64,000 nt of DNA, taken from positions 1,860,001-1,924,000 of the forward strand of contig JAEILZ010000005.1 of NCBI GenBank assembly GCA_018873225.1, written 5' to 3'. Source of the DNA: [Phialemoniopsis] sp. UDSM-2020. Its lineage: Eukaryota > Ascomycota > Sordariomycetes > Thyridiales > Thyridiaceae. Each line of letters starts with the position of its first letter. Position 1 is the first letter of the stretch. Below the pieces are notes generated by a model. The model did not search any database. It saw only the letters and a program-made list of their open reading frames with translations, and was not told the DNA's origin. Below, in pieces: positions 38,070-49,424 of this stretch. The position numbers and the translations under genes are program-made.

Positions 38070-39331
38070 GATTGCTAGAGGTGACAAGATTGACTGCGCA
38101 AGCACAAACAAGAACAGTAAAGTTGTAGCTTGATGATATGACACAATGGTATCAAACAGAGGAGGTAAAGGACAGAAGTGAGGAAGGTCAAAGGGGTATC
38201 ATAAAATTGTGACGAGTGGAGGTTTTACAGCAAAGCTGAGAGTCTCATCCTCACATTTGTCGTGTGCATGTGGACAGCGAGGACGAAGAGAAGCCGAGGT
38301 CCCCTCTTGCGACCTGTTAGCGCTATTAGCGCTTTGCTAAGACGCTAGACTTGGTGCAGCCTGGGGTAACGCTTTGGGGCGGAGGAGGATTTGATGATGT
38401 CGACTGGGGGGATGCCGAGGCACGCCCACCATAAAAGAAAGTCCGGAGGATGAAAGAAAGATGGTGTTTTGTTGGTTTGAGGATAGCCTACCCGATGGGA
38501 TGCGGCAGTTTGGATAGATTTTTGATGGTATATATTTCTGGGGCCTTGCACATCACACTGAAGCATGAAGCCTATTGATCCTTCATGAAGGCAACGATTC
38601 TTGAGGCTAATCTGGGCAATTGCAGACTTGGCAGGGTCTCTCACGTCAGCCAAATACAAAGCAGATGGCTTCCAACGGCTCAAACAAGACCAGCCATAAT
38701 TACTGTACTGAAGAATAACAAGAGGTATGAGTAGAACTAGAAAGAGACCAAGTTTGTCATACACCACTTTTCCAAAGCAGTCATCCAAGCGAGGGCAAAC
38801 AATGCAGTTTCGATTCAGTCTCATGTTGACAGCGAGGTCCAACAGGTAGCCTGGGGCAATCATTGACCCGACGGTGGCATGGGTGCGGAGTATATGAATC
38901 GGTGGCGGCCGACACCCAGATTGGGATGTTGACAGCGCTGGCGCAGAAGCACATGCATCGATCCATCATTTGACCTCTTATCTGACGAGCTAAGATGTAC
39001 TGGGCTAGCATCAGACCAAACAGCTCAGGTGGCACCCGGAGCCGGTTTCCAGCGAGCTCCGACCATTGTGACAGAGACCAAACCCACTGTAAACTTTCGA
39101 GGCCACAGTGCACAGAGCTTGCTGTCAACTGGCGCTGCATGTCATCCATGAATCCATGTATTGTGGTTTTTTCTTGACCTCCACCAAGTACAACACTAAA
39201 ATAGAGGACCCTGAGAAAAAAAGACAAACCCGCCAACGTCATATTGCATTGTCCAATCAGACACTGGCTTACATTGAACTGCAAAGATTCATCTCAGCAC
39301 TTCGCATGATGACCACTCTCGTCACGAGACA
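38070..39331. promoter_or_regulatory. divergent intergenic region, nitronate monooxygenase / folate gene
   Basis: 1262 bases between two start codons facing outward. Two overlapping minus-strand frames of about 170 codons are present (38345-38863 and 38781-39284) but look non-coding. It should contain both promoters. Confidence 0.4.
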
Positions 39332-41064
39332 ATGTTGAGGAGCCCAGTCTGCCTCACTGTGCTTCCGAGACTGAAAGAGACGGCTTCATTCATATCCGGA
39401 CGCAATGCCTTTGCATGCTTGAGGATACAAGCACCATCTCAGCCAAGAAAAAGCCGCTTCTCACTGTCAGCTCGGCAGCCTGCAGCAAAAACCTTTCAAA
39501 GATACACAATGCCGGCCACCCCGGTCACTGGGGCAGAGAGCATTGTCAATCGAGGCACCGAAGATGCCCTTCCACCGGGTAAGCGCACCGCGTACATTGC
39601 CCTCGGGAGCAACCTTGGCGACCGCATTGGATGGATCCAAAAGGCCTGCGATGAGATGGATGCCCGCGGTATCAAGGTGAAGAGGACTAGCAATTTGTGG
39701 GAGACAGAGCCCATGTATGTCTTGGACCAGGAAAGATTTGTCAATGGTGCTTGCGAGGTGTGTGCAATTGGTACCCTATGGATATGCTGTGAGCGCAGGC
39801 TAAGTGAGGAACATAGGTCGAAACCGAGTTGAAGCCTTTGGAGCTCCTCGATCAATTGCAGGACATTGAGAACTCGCTTGGCAGAAAGAAGCTCATTGAC
39901 AAAGGACCCCGCAATATTGACCTGGATATTCTGCTCTATGGGGACGAGGAGGTCAACCATGAGAGGCTCATTATCCCACACATTGGCATTCCCGAGCGAG
40001 AATTTGTACTTCGTCCTCTTGCAGAGTGAGTGGGAGGTTTCACAGTGCTTTCAGGCAAAGTTATGCTAATAGTATCCAGACTCATACCACACAAGCCTTT
40101 GGATGCTTCACGGCCCTGGAAACTTCTGCAGGACTACCTCAACGAGCTGCCGTCATCACCCACGCCCTTGACATCCATGACCCCTCTATCAACACTCCAG
40201 GAACCCCTGCAGGCCCTCCGGCACGATCGCAAAACTCATGTCATGGCCATTCTCAATATGACCCCTGACTCCTTCAGCGATGGCGGACTGCATGCACCCT
40301 CGGATAGATCATCGTTGGTAGAAACCATCGCCGCCTTTGTCAAAGCAGGGGCCACAATGATCGATGTTGGTGGCCAGTCTACCGCCCCAGGAAAGCCCGA
40401 GGTCACAGTCGAGGAGGAGATCTCACGCGTGGTACCGGCCATCGAGCTGATTCGAAGCCTGCCCGAGGCCAAACACCTGGTCATCAGCGTGGATACCTAC
40501 CGGGCCAGCGTCGCCGAAGCTGCAGTAGCCGCAGGGGCAGACATGATCAACGACGTCTCGGCTGGGAATATGGATGCCGAGATGCTGCGCACCATGGCTA
40601 TGCTCGGCAAGACCGTGTGCCTCATGCACATGCGCGGCACCCCGGCCAACATGAACGACCTCAATGACTACGGCGAGGAAGGTCTCATCCCCGCCGTCGC
40701 CCGCGAGTTGGTGGAGCATGTCGCAGCCGCCGAGGCCGCCGGCGTCAGGAGGTGGCGCATCGTCCTCGACCCAGGATTGGGATTTGCGAAAGTTGGCGAG
40801 CAGAACATCGACGTCCTGCGACACCTCGACGAGCTGCGTAACTGGCCCGGGCTACAGGGCTTGCCGTGGCTCGTGGGGTCCAGCCGCAAGAGCTTTATCG
40901 GGAGAATCACAGGCGTGCCGAAGCCGGCAGAACGCATTTGGGGGACCGCAACGACTGTCGCGGCTGCTGTGCAGGGCGGTGCAGATATTGTGCGCGTGCA
41001 TGATGTCCAGGAGATGGCGCAGGTAGTCACCATGGCGGATGCTATCTGGCGCTACCGGTGTTGA
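39332..41064 (+). CDS. FOL1: bifunctional HPPK-DHPS, folate biosynthesis
   Basis: Three exons: 39332-39757, 39817-40025 and 40080-41064; introns of 59 and 54 nt; 539 aa. Residues 1-59 are Arg/Ser-rich and acid-poor, a likely mitochondrial presequence; an internal Met60 (MPATPV) could start a cytosolic form. HPPK (hydroxymethyldihydropterin pyrophosphokinase) covers about 85-215: LGSNLGDR at 91-98, WETEPMYVLDQ, and GPRNIDLDILLYG. DHPS (dihydropteroate synthase, the sulfonamide target) covers about 263-535: AILNMTPDSFSDGG, DVGGQSTAPG, ISVDTYRASVAEAA, LDPGLGFAK and SSRKSFIGRITG. The dihydroneopterin aldolase domains found at the N-terminus of yeast Fol1 are absent, so that step must be encoded elsewhere. 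Confidence 0.94.
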
Positions 41065-41445
41065 TGCGGTCGAGCAAGTAGATATGTGCTCTTTCCGCTC
41101 ATATACCCAGACTGGCCCTGCAAAGTTTGATAACCCAAGGCCTCCAGTCGCCGGCCCGTGCTGTAAAGGAAAATGGAATGGGCTCTTTTATCGTTTAAAA
41201 GCTTAAACAAGATATCACACTACCTTATCCTCAAGGCGATACTATTCTTGCACGAACTCTGATCCGACGCAGAATCTTGTCAACCTTCGAAGAGTAAAGC
41301 ATGGCACACATGGAATACTAATCATAAATCTTGGTGCGCATCTGTTTTTGTCTTGGACTTGACCTTTTGATGCCTCCTCATACTTTATCTACAACACTTG
41401 TTACTATTTGCTATATTGGGGAGACTTCACCGTGGATTCGCGGTG
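41065..41445. other. intergenic
   Basis: 381 bases between two plus-strand genes, holding the 3' UTR of the folate gene and the promoter of the hypothetical gene. Confidence 0.5.
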
Positions 41446-42108
41446 ATGGTCTTCGATCCTTACGGCAACCTCCCTGCCGGCCAGCATCCTCAACAATCCA
41501 CCAAAGCCAACCCGTCGATGAGCACCTCCGCGTGGCCCACCCACAACCAAACATACGATGCAACTCAGTATTGCTGGACTACTAAGAAGACCTGTGGTCG
41601 ACGATCTTCCAGTGGACCTCACAGTCAAGTGCCTGCAAGCTCGGATCGCAGCTATGGGAGGAGTGGTCGCCACAACCGCAACAATACTAAATTCGGCAAT
41701 GAAGACAACCGTGGCAATGTTACGTCGCCCGCCGAAAGAACTGGCCGTTTATTCACCGTGCTAGAATACCACGAGCACGAGGGATCCTGGACTGAGCGCC
41801 AACTGTCGTTTAAGGAGGTCAAGGCCATGAATTACGACAGGGGGGCGCATATAGCTTCGATCCGCCGCCAATGCAGGTGGGACTCATACCGATTACAAGT
41901 ACGGGCGGAGGATGTCTTGGCGGCATACTGCGAGAACCACCACCGCAGGAACTGCGGCTGCCTACTACAATGGGTGCGGCAGCAGAAGCTGGCGGAGTGG
42001 CGCCGACGCCAAGCTGAAGGGAACACGGCGGCGAGAGAGGAAGACGCTAGTGAAAAACCATCCTTCGCAGCCGCCTTTGCAGTGGCAAGATATGTTCTAG
42101 AGGAATGA
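41446..42108 (+). CDS. hypothetical protein, basic, Cys/His cluster near the C-terminus
   Basis: Single exon, 220 aa, starting at MVFDPYGNLPAGQHPQQ; the frame opens 48 bases earlier but without an ATG. Residues 1-95 are polar and low in hydrophobics (Gln, Ser, Asn and Thr), probably disordered. From about residue 100 a folded-looking part begins: RLFTVLEYHEHEGSWTERQL, MNYDRGAHIASIRRQCRWD, then YCENHHRRNCGCLLQWVRQQ, followed by a charged helix (KLAEWRRRQAEG). The Cys/His group CENHHRRNCGC could bind metal, but it fits no zinc finger I know. No signal peptide or membrane segment. The ordered codon use and conserved-looking C-terminal half support a real gene; its function is unknown. Confidence 0.6.
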   Translation: MVFDPYGNLPAGQHPQQSTKANPSMSTSAWPTHNQTYDATQYCWTTKKTCGRRSSSGPHSQVPASSDRSYGRSGRHNRNNTKFGNEDNRGNVTSPAERTGRLFTVLEYHEHEGSWTERQLSFKEVKAMNYDRGAHIASIRRQCRWDSYRLQVRAEDVLAAYCENHHRRNCGCLLQWVRQQKLAEWRRRQAEGNTAAREEDASEKPSFAAAFAVARYVLEE

Positions 42109-43453
42109 TCCCGGAGGAGGAGAGGCTATGAGGCGGATGGCCTCGATGAAAGCGAGGTTCTGGGTTGCGACAGGGCGTAGTCTGATGGACTACAGTCACT
42201 CGGGACAGCTCACATGGCCATGTGGTGTCGCGTAACAGCGAGGATATGGGATAAGCAGCGCGTTTTGAAATGCAGTCACGAACTACGATAGGCGTTTGAG
42301 CTTGGGTTCAGCACCACACAGATTTGCAGGTCTTGATATTAGTAGAGATACCCAATAGAAGCGAATGTGTCCACTTCTCAGCGAACGGTCTGAGCATGCA
42401 GCCCCTCTCCACTTGCATGCTCAAGTCTACGTGCCACATTACTAGAGCCCTGGTGGGGAGCCCTGATTCCGGTATCGTATTGCGTGTTTCCCACTTCAAC
42501 GACCCCTGAGGATGAGCGTATCGGCGCAACGGCCTGGTGATCTCGGCCCAGCTCCGGTAGTCAATTTCAACGCCCCGCCCCCTCGCCCGATCCGAGTCCC
42601 GCCCCCTCACGAACCCATTGCCGACCGGAAGGGTCTCACGTCCAAAACAAGCCCAACCCTCCGTAAAGCAACTAACTACTTTGGCCGTCTAGCTCATCAA
42701 GGGGCTGTGAATCATTATGGCACTGAAGGAGCTGTATGGGCCACGAGTTGGCCTCCTCTGATTTGAAATCGGCTTCTACTATAGGGCCGCAGATACATGT
42801 ATGCAGTATCTCTCTATATTGAGTGACTGCATCAGAGATAACAAATATCTACAGCTGCCCAGGTATACCACCAAAAGACAACTACCATAGTGTCGCGGGT
42901 AGCTGTCATGGTATTCAAGTTGAGTATCTGGACCTACCAAGTCTACCTCCATCAAACATACATGGTCATCGTATATGTGGCAGTTCTTGACATCCCAGGA
43001 TAACTGGTTGCAATGTTCAAACCTTCATTGGACAAGCCAAGTGATGTCGACTTCAAGAAAGGGGCCAAGAAGACTTAGTGTTGACATAAGAGGAGCTATC
43101 ACTACTCGAGCCACTAGATAAATTAGCATGTTTCTTCTCCATGCGGGGGCGGGGGTTCGATGAAGTCTGGGGAAGGGCAACACCCAGCCCAGACAACCCT
43201 TGGCAGACAGGATGCTTCCCCCGGACTCCAGTTGACCCAACATGTACTCGAGATGCGGAGACCAATGAGGGTGTCATGATTATATTCTGAGCGCGACGAT
43301 ACAGAAGGTTTATGAACCTTGATCCGTATATCTTCAGTCACTCTCCCGGTCCCATTTCACATCCCCGGAGAAGTACACCAGGCCTCTCTCTGTCAACTGA
43401 GAACTTCTGGCTGTTCCATACTTTCAACTCTTTCGCTCAAAAAGCAGACCGTC
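42109..43453. other. intergenic, left border of the transporter/P450 group
   Basis: 1.3 kb with only short frames. It should contain the 3' flank of the hypothetical gene and the promoter of the MFS transporter. No repeats or transposon ends seen. Confidence 0.45.
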
Positions 43454-45431
43454 ATGGATGAACGACCTACGCAGGAAAAAGGCGTAGTGCTCGAGGTTGA
43501 GCAACCCAAGGATCAGACTCTGCCTGACACTGCCAGACAGAAGCAGGATATCGAAGCAATCGATGCCATTGCCACGGCGCCGGGTACCACCATGCAATCC
43601 TTTGCTCATCTTGACGAGAAGAAGATCCTGCGCAAGGTATGTATCAAATCTTGACTCGCCAAAGTTATGAAGAGCTCGTCTTACTGATATGTGTCTTGGG
43701 TGTAGGCGGACATTCGAATTATCCCCGTGCTGTCCGTGCTTTACCTTCTTTCATTTCTTGACCGTAGGTTACGTTCTTGCATCGACACTTGCGTCATCCC
43801 AGACTCTAACTGTCACACCCAGGTGGTAACATTGGCAACGCCAAGATCGAGGGATTGCAGGAAGATCTCAACATGCAGCCTTACGAGTACAATTGGTGCT
43901 TGACTGCCTTCTTCTTCACCTACGCCGCTTTCGAAGTGCCTAGCAACCTTATGCTCAAGAGAACCAGACCCAGTCGCTGGATCCCGTCCATCATGGTTGC
44001 TTGGGGTACCGTCATGACTCTGATGGGTATTGTGCAAAATTATACGGGTCTGCTTGTTGCCCGCCTGTTTCTTGGAGTGACTGAAGCAGGTCTCTTCCCT
44101 GGTGTTGCGGTAAGTTTATCCGCTTTTTTTGACTGTCGTCTTGTTCCTGACACGGCTCAACTTGTACCAGTTCTATCTCACGATGTGGTACTGCCGTCAT
44201 GAGATCCAGTTTCGCCAAGCACTCTTCTTTTGCGCAGCCTCGATAGCCGGTGCTTTCAGTGGACTGCTGGCCTTCGCGATTTCCAAGATGGATGGCATCG
44301 CCGGGCTCGAGGGCTGGCGTTGGATCTTCATTCTAGAAGGTCTCGTCACTGTCATTGTCGCGGTTGCAGCTTTCTTCCTTTTGCATGACTTTCCCGAGAC
44401 AGCCAAGTTCTTGACTGAAGAGGAGCGCGCATTCATCGTCTTCCGACTCAAGTACCAGGGTCAAGTCGCTATTCAGGATGGCTCCAGCGGCGGAAGCGGT
44501 GGTCAGGAGGCCATGACCGCCCCGGCCGAGGCCTCTGAGTTCAAGTGGAAGTATGTGAGGGCCGCATTCCTGGACTGGCAAGTCTGGACCAACATACTGG
44601 TCTTTTGGGGTGTAAGTATCTACTCTATGTGCTTTTCACGTTTGTTCTTATGAATTGGAATGCAAGACTGACTTAACGCAGATCGGCTGCCCCCTCTATG
44701 GCATTAGTCTATTCTTGCCAACCATTATCCGTAATTTGGGCTACACCTCCAGCACGGCCCAGCTGATGACTATACCGATTTACATCACTGCCGCCATTCT
44801 TGCCATAATCGTTGCCTATACCTCCGATAGAGTAGGCAAGCGGAGCCCGTTCGTGATTGGGTTCTTGTTTGTTATACTCATCGGCTTCGTCATGTCAGTA
44901 TCTCTCACGTCCCTGAATAGCCGCCTTCATCCAAGTCACTAACAAGTTGAACTCCTCAGGTGCATTTCTTCCTCGGACCCGAAAGTCATCTACAGCGGTA
45001 TCTTTATCGCGGCTTGTGGTCTTTATCCAGCATTCCCGGGCATGATCACCTGGCTGTCCAACAATCTTGCGGGTAGTTACAAACGTGGAGCTGGGATGGC
45101 GCTCCAGATGGGTATGGGAAATCTCGCCGGTGTAAGCAAATCCCTCATTTCTTTACTGCAACTCTATGCAAGTTGAAGAGGCTGATCACTCAGGCAGGCC
45201 ATGGCTTCGAACTTCTACCGTCAGACTGATGGCCCTCGCTTCATCCTAGGCCATGGTCTAGAGATCGGCTTTGTAACTGTGGGCATCATCGCTGCCTTCG
45301 TCTTGGTGTGGCGTTACAGAGCAGAGAACCACAAGCGGGCTAGGATCATCCAGCAGGGCGAGGTCAGGTGGACCAACGAGGAGCTCTCTGAGCAGGGTGA
45401 CCGAGCCGTGACGTACAGGTACATGTACTGA
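43454..45431 (+). CDS. MFS transporter, anion:cation symporter (allantoate/nicotinate permease-like)
   Basis: Seven exons: 43454-43636, 43706-43763, 43823-44109, 44171-44611, 44682-44893, 44960-45131 and 45198-45431; introns of 59-70 nt; 528 aa. A cytosolic N-terminus of about 60 residues precedes about 12 membrane segments. Family marks are LSVLYLLSFLDRGNIGNAKI, TYAAFEVPSNLMLKR, GLLVARLFLGVTEAGLFPGV, LEGWRWIFILEG and FLLHDFPETAKFLTEEER. This is the Dal5/Tna1 (ACS) group, plasma-membrane importers of small organic acids and vitamins such as allantoate, nicotinate or pantothenate. The exact substrate is unknown. It is convergent with the hydrolase and first in a group with a P450 and a regulator, so it may import the substrate of that group. 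Confidence 0.92.
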
Positions 45432-45848
45432 AGTCTGGAAATTAGGAAAAACAAATGGGGGATCAAATCGTGGTGAGCTTTTTGATCCGGGGATATTCAC
45501 TGGCGACGTTTGCAAAGGAGTATTCTTGGCTTCACTGTTTTGACATTGGATATAAACGCATGATACTGAATCAAAATTTTGAGCATCGATAACTCAAGAA
45601 CCATCCAACCCAGATGACACTGCGTACCAAGATTCTATCACCCTGTTTTTGCATTAACTTGCCACAACCCAGTCATAGCCACTCGTGTGCCTGCATATCT
45701 ACTTAGTAGGTAGTGGTGACGGACTAGCGTGAGGGCGCTGCTCGAGGGGTCAATTGCTCACAACTGTACCAGGTGAGGGGGTGACTGATCTTTTGCAAGC
45801 GTGAGGGGGAACTGTCCAGGTTTGTTGGATGGCACGAGTCCATTACTA
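45432..45848. other. convergent 3' flanks
   Basis: 417 bases between the MFS stop and the hydrolase stop, presumably both 3' UTRs. Confidence 0.5.
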
Positions 45849-47116
45849 CTAGCTAAGATACTCAAGTGAATGTGTTTTGCGCAATGTATTTTCGACGTCC
45901 TGGATATAATCATCTGCTTTGTCCAGCTTGCCTAACCACAACCCAAATGGATGACATACTCCCTTGTAGATTCTGATTGAGCTCTTAGTACCAGAAGCTA
46001 ACAATCTTTTGTGATATGCGACAGCTTCTGACTGGAGTATGTCAATCTCCGCGCAGTAAATGGACGCAGGCGGAAGATTGGCGTGGGATGGGGCGAGTAT
46101 AGGGGATGCCTCCCAAGAATTTGCAGCCTTCGTTCGAGAAACTGTGGTATACTCGTATTAGTTTTCGGTTGACATCTATTATCACATGACTATACGGCTT
46201 ACTTGGATCAGTGCCGAGCCAATGGTTCGAAAACCACTGCATTCGACTCAAGGGGAAGCTTGGTGAGTCTACATAGGTGCGATAAGAGTCGTATGGTATG
46301 TCGACACTCAAATCGCTGCCTTGAATGGGAACGTGTCTGACGTCAAAAATAGGAACCGTAAGCAATTGGTGTCTCAACGGCGGTAACTCCGAGCCCTCGC
46401 GAGCCTTGATCGCAACGACAGCTGCTAAGTGAGCACCGGAAGCCATGCCGCCGATAGACACCCGAGACTTGTCAATGCCGAGCTGTATTGCATTATCGAA
46501 AACCCAGTTTAGAGAGTTCCATGAGTCACTTATCTGCGTTGGGAACGGGTGTTCAGGTGCCAGTCGATAGTCCACATCAACAATCACAATGCCAACGGCC
46601 TCACACACATGACAGCACCACATCTCATCTGAATGTAATCCTCCGGTGGTCCAGCCGCCTGATATATTAGCTGTATTTATTCGCACTTTTTGGAGTGTGT
46701 CATCACTCACCCCCATGAAAATTGACATGGGCAGCAAGACCGCAATCATTGATCATCTTGTTTTCCTCGACCGCTTGGGTGCTTGGCATGTACACGGCCA
46801 CCTTGATCGATCCTTCCGGATTGTGTACGGTGACGTGATGGTACTCCACGTTCTGTACTTTGGAAGAGGGTGTATGGCCTACTCCAGAAGTATATCTTGT
46901 TGGATCGACTCGAAGTTCCGGAATAGAAACTTGATCGGTTCTGAGTTGGCAGGCTATTTGTGGCCGATAGACTTAGTCTCTGTTATGCAGTAGCTGAAGA
47001 GGATGATTATGATGATTACCGTGATGTTCATTGTAAAGTTCGACGTATTGCGGGTCGAGCAGGCCAAGATATCGGGGTGGGATCGGGTTGACGATAGGTT
47101 GATTTTGAGAATCCAT
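45849..47116 (-). CDS. alpha/beta hydrolase fold-3 protein with altered nucleophile elbow
   Basis: Four exons on the minus strand: 47116-47020, 46953-46711, 46658-46203 and 46141-45849; introns of 66, 52 and 61 nt; 362 aa. The oxyanion motif HGGGW is at 112-116, split by the second intron. VDYRLAPEHPFP at 142-153 is the standard hormone-sensitive-lipase-family block. The acid is Asp299 (AEIDIL) and the base His329 (GVCHPFG). The elbow reads GGMASGAHLAA at 183-193, where the family has GGxSAGGxLAA: Ala186 takes the nucleophile position and Ser187 sits one residue later. The enzyme may be inactive, or use a shifted serine. No signal peptide. It is divergent from the P450 with 500 bases between starts, suggesting co-regulation. 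Its likely substrates would be esters or lactones. Confidence 0.88.
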
Positions 47117-47616
47117 GTTGAACGTTGCAACCTCTCACAACCTTAGTAATCGATACAGCCGCCATAAAGTTTTACACCCTGATATCTGCCATTGTGTTGT
47201 CATTAAGAGGCCATCCGGGGCAGTTCCGGGCCATTCCCGGGTTACATCCGATCATGTAACTCGTGCGAAGCCCGATCTGGAGCGGGGACCTTTCGGAAAT
47301 GGAACCAATGACCAAGACCCCCGCACGAACAGGAGGGAATCGCAAACGTACGTCCTTAAAACCCCCTCATGAGTATTTGTTCCTCTTCCATTGATTGGTA
47401 TGACATGGCTTCCATGTTGTACAATCGGCCTTGTAGTGTGGTGTAACTCTGTATATGGGTACTTCCCCTCATGAGGAGCTTCATCACCAAAACTGACCTG
47501 AATTCCCGACTTGTGGCTTCCAAGCATTTAAGTGTGGACAAAAGCATTATTCTGACCATCAAAAAATAAGTCTTCCAAGCAATAATCTATAGTCTCAAAC
47601 GCAATTATCATTCACC
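47117..47616. promoter_or_regulatory. shared divergent promoter, hydrolase / P450, with 20-bp dyad
   Basis: 500 bases between two outward-facing starts. At 47241-47260 lies a perfect dyad, GTTACAT and ATGTAAC separated by six bases. Just left of it, 47213-47240, are repeated CCGGG-type cores (CATCCGGGG, GTTCCGGGC, ATTCCCGGG). These are candidate binding sites for a dimeric, pathway-specific regulator, possibly the neighbouring zinc-finger protein. The binding protein is inferred, not shown. Confidence 0.45.
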
Positions 47617-49424
47617 ATGCTTACATTTGACATCCCCAGCACATTTGGTGTTATACCCCTCACCGCTGGGCTCAAGTTTTCGGTGCTAGCATTGGTTGCT
47701 GGCATACTTGTCTACCTTGTCATCAACGAAATTGTCCGATACCGAGCTCGACTGCCAAACATCAAAGGTCCCACTGGGTTGCCAATTGTTGGAAATCTCC
47801 ATCAGCTCGGCCCAGACCCTCCAGAGCGTCTACGAGAATGGGGTCAGAAGTATGGAGGCATCTATCAACTGATGATGGGTAACATGCCCATAGTTGTCTT
47901 CACCTCAATGAAGGCTGCTAGAGATGTCTTTATTGGTCAAGGTGGAGCACTTGTCGACCGTCCAAGATTCTATACTTTTCACGGTGTTCTCTCGAGTGTT
48001 GCTTCTACCATTGGAACAACACCTTGGTATGTATATCTCCAACATGTGTCAATAGCCCAAGAGTTAATTGACCATCACAGGAGCGACTCGACCAAGAAGC
48101 GTCGTAAAGCTGCGGCAACAGCCATGAACAGAACGTCGACAGCTACTTACCTACCACTCATTGACGAGCTCTCGCGTGACTTCATATCGGACCTGGTAAA
48201 GACCGGCAAATCTGGCAAGCAAGCTTTCGATCCGAAACCATTCATTCAAAACTCAATCTTGGATCTGACCATGACGGTCAACTACGGTGCTCGTCTGCCT
48301 AAAGAAGCCGGCCTGTTCGATGAACTTATCAGTGTTGAAGACAATGTATCTAGAATTCGAGCCGCCACAGGATCGCTGCAGGATTTCATTCCGATCCTTA
48401 GGCTGAATCCCATCAACACCAAGTCAGCCCATGCAAAAGAGACCAACAGACGAAGACTTCGCTATCTCAATCGCTTCAATGATGACCTCGAGCAGCGGAT
48501 CAAGCGAGGCGATACCAAGCCTTGCATCCAGGGCAACGTCTTGAAAGACCCCGAGTCAAAGTTCACAGACGTGGAGTTGATGTCAATTAGCATGTCAATG
48601 GTATCTGGCGGACTCGACACGATGGTCAACACTGTGGCGTGGTCCGTGGGGACTCTGGCTCGCCGTCCCGATGTGCAGGAGAAGGCGTTTCAGGCGATTC
48701 GAGACGCATATGGAGATAATGGCTGGGCGAGTATCGAGCAGGAGAACGGAGTGCCGTACATTGCAGCGCTCGTGAAAGAGTGCTTGCGGTACTTCTCGGT
48801 CCTGCGCCTGTCATTGCCCCGAACTGCGTGGAGGGATATTGAGTACAAGGGAATCCGCATCCCTAAAGGCACCACTGTGTGGCTGAACGCATGGGGTTGT
48901 AACCGAGGTATGCGTCACATCGCCCAACTACCTAGCACCAGATACTGACAGGCTCAAAGACGAGGCCGCCTTTGGATCTGACGTCAATGAATTCCGTCCG
49001 GAGCGATTTCTCACAGCTTCGGATGATGGAACGTATCTTGATCATGCTGCATTCGGACTGGGTAAGAAAACCACATTTGAGATTTCTTACATTGATGAAC
49101 AATCATGTCTAATGCTGATCCTAAGGTACGCGCATGTGTGCTGGCAACCAGCTGGCTTCGCGACAGTTGTACATCATGATCCTTCGGCTTATCTGGTGTT
49201 TCAAGTTGGAGCTGAGCTCAAACCCACAGGACAACAACTGGGGCATCGACCCTCTCAAGGTAAGACAACACCCTCATCTATCCCGCCATTTCGTGGACAG
49301 TCTTAACCAAGAGACGCAGGACTCTACTGAGCCGTATCACTTTGCTGCTATTCCACCACGCTACAAAATTCGCTTTGTACCTCGTGACAGCGAGGCTCTG
49401 AAGCTGCTGCTCGCCGCAAACTAG
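47617..49424 (+). CDS. cytochrome P450 monooxygenase, membrane-anchored
   Basis: Five exons: 47617-48026, 48081-48907, 48960-49061, 49126-49259 and 49320-49424; introns of 54, 52, 64 and 60 nt; 525 aa. One N-terminal membrane anchor at about 17-38, then the hinge GPTGLPIVGNLHQLG. The I-helix has SGGLDTMVNT (313-317 GGLDT for oxygen activation), the K-helix KECLR (Glu370, Arg373), then FRPERF at 425-430, and heme binding FGLGTRMCAG with Cys451. It is an ER class II enzyme needing a P450 reductase and perhaps cytochrome b5. It resembles fungal group-I P450s of secondary metabolism or xenobiotic oxidation; the family cannot be fixed by eye. Introns 1 and 4 are multiples of three without stop codons, so retention would keep the frame. 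Confidence 0.93.

Noticed and set aside
38345..39284. Two overlapping minus-strand frames (172 and 167 codons) between the nitronate monooxygenase and the folate gene
   Set aside because: In different frames, no domain, and lie where two divergent promoters must be.
46042..46140. Short C-terminus for the hydrolase, ending at 46042
   Set aside because: Reading through the third intron gives a non-family tail. Splicing 46202 to 46141 restores the AEID and CHPFG catalytic motifs and extends the gene to 45849.
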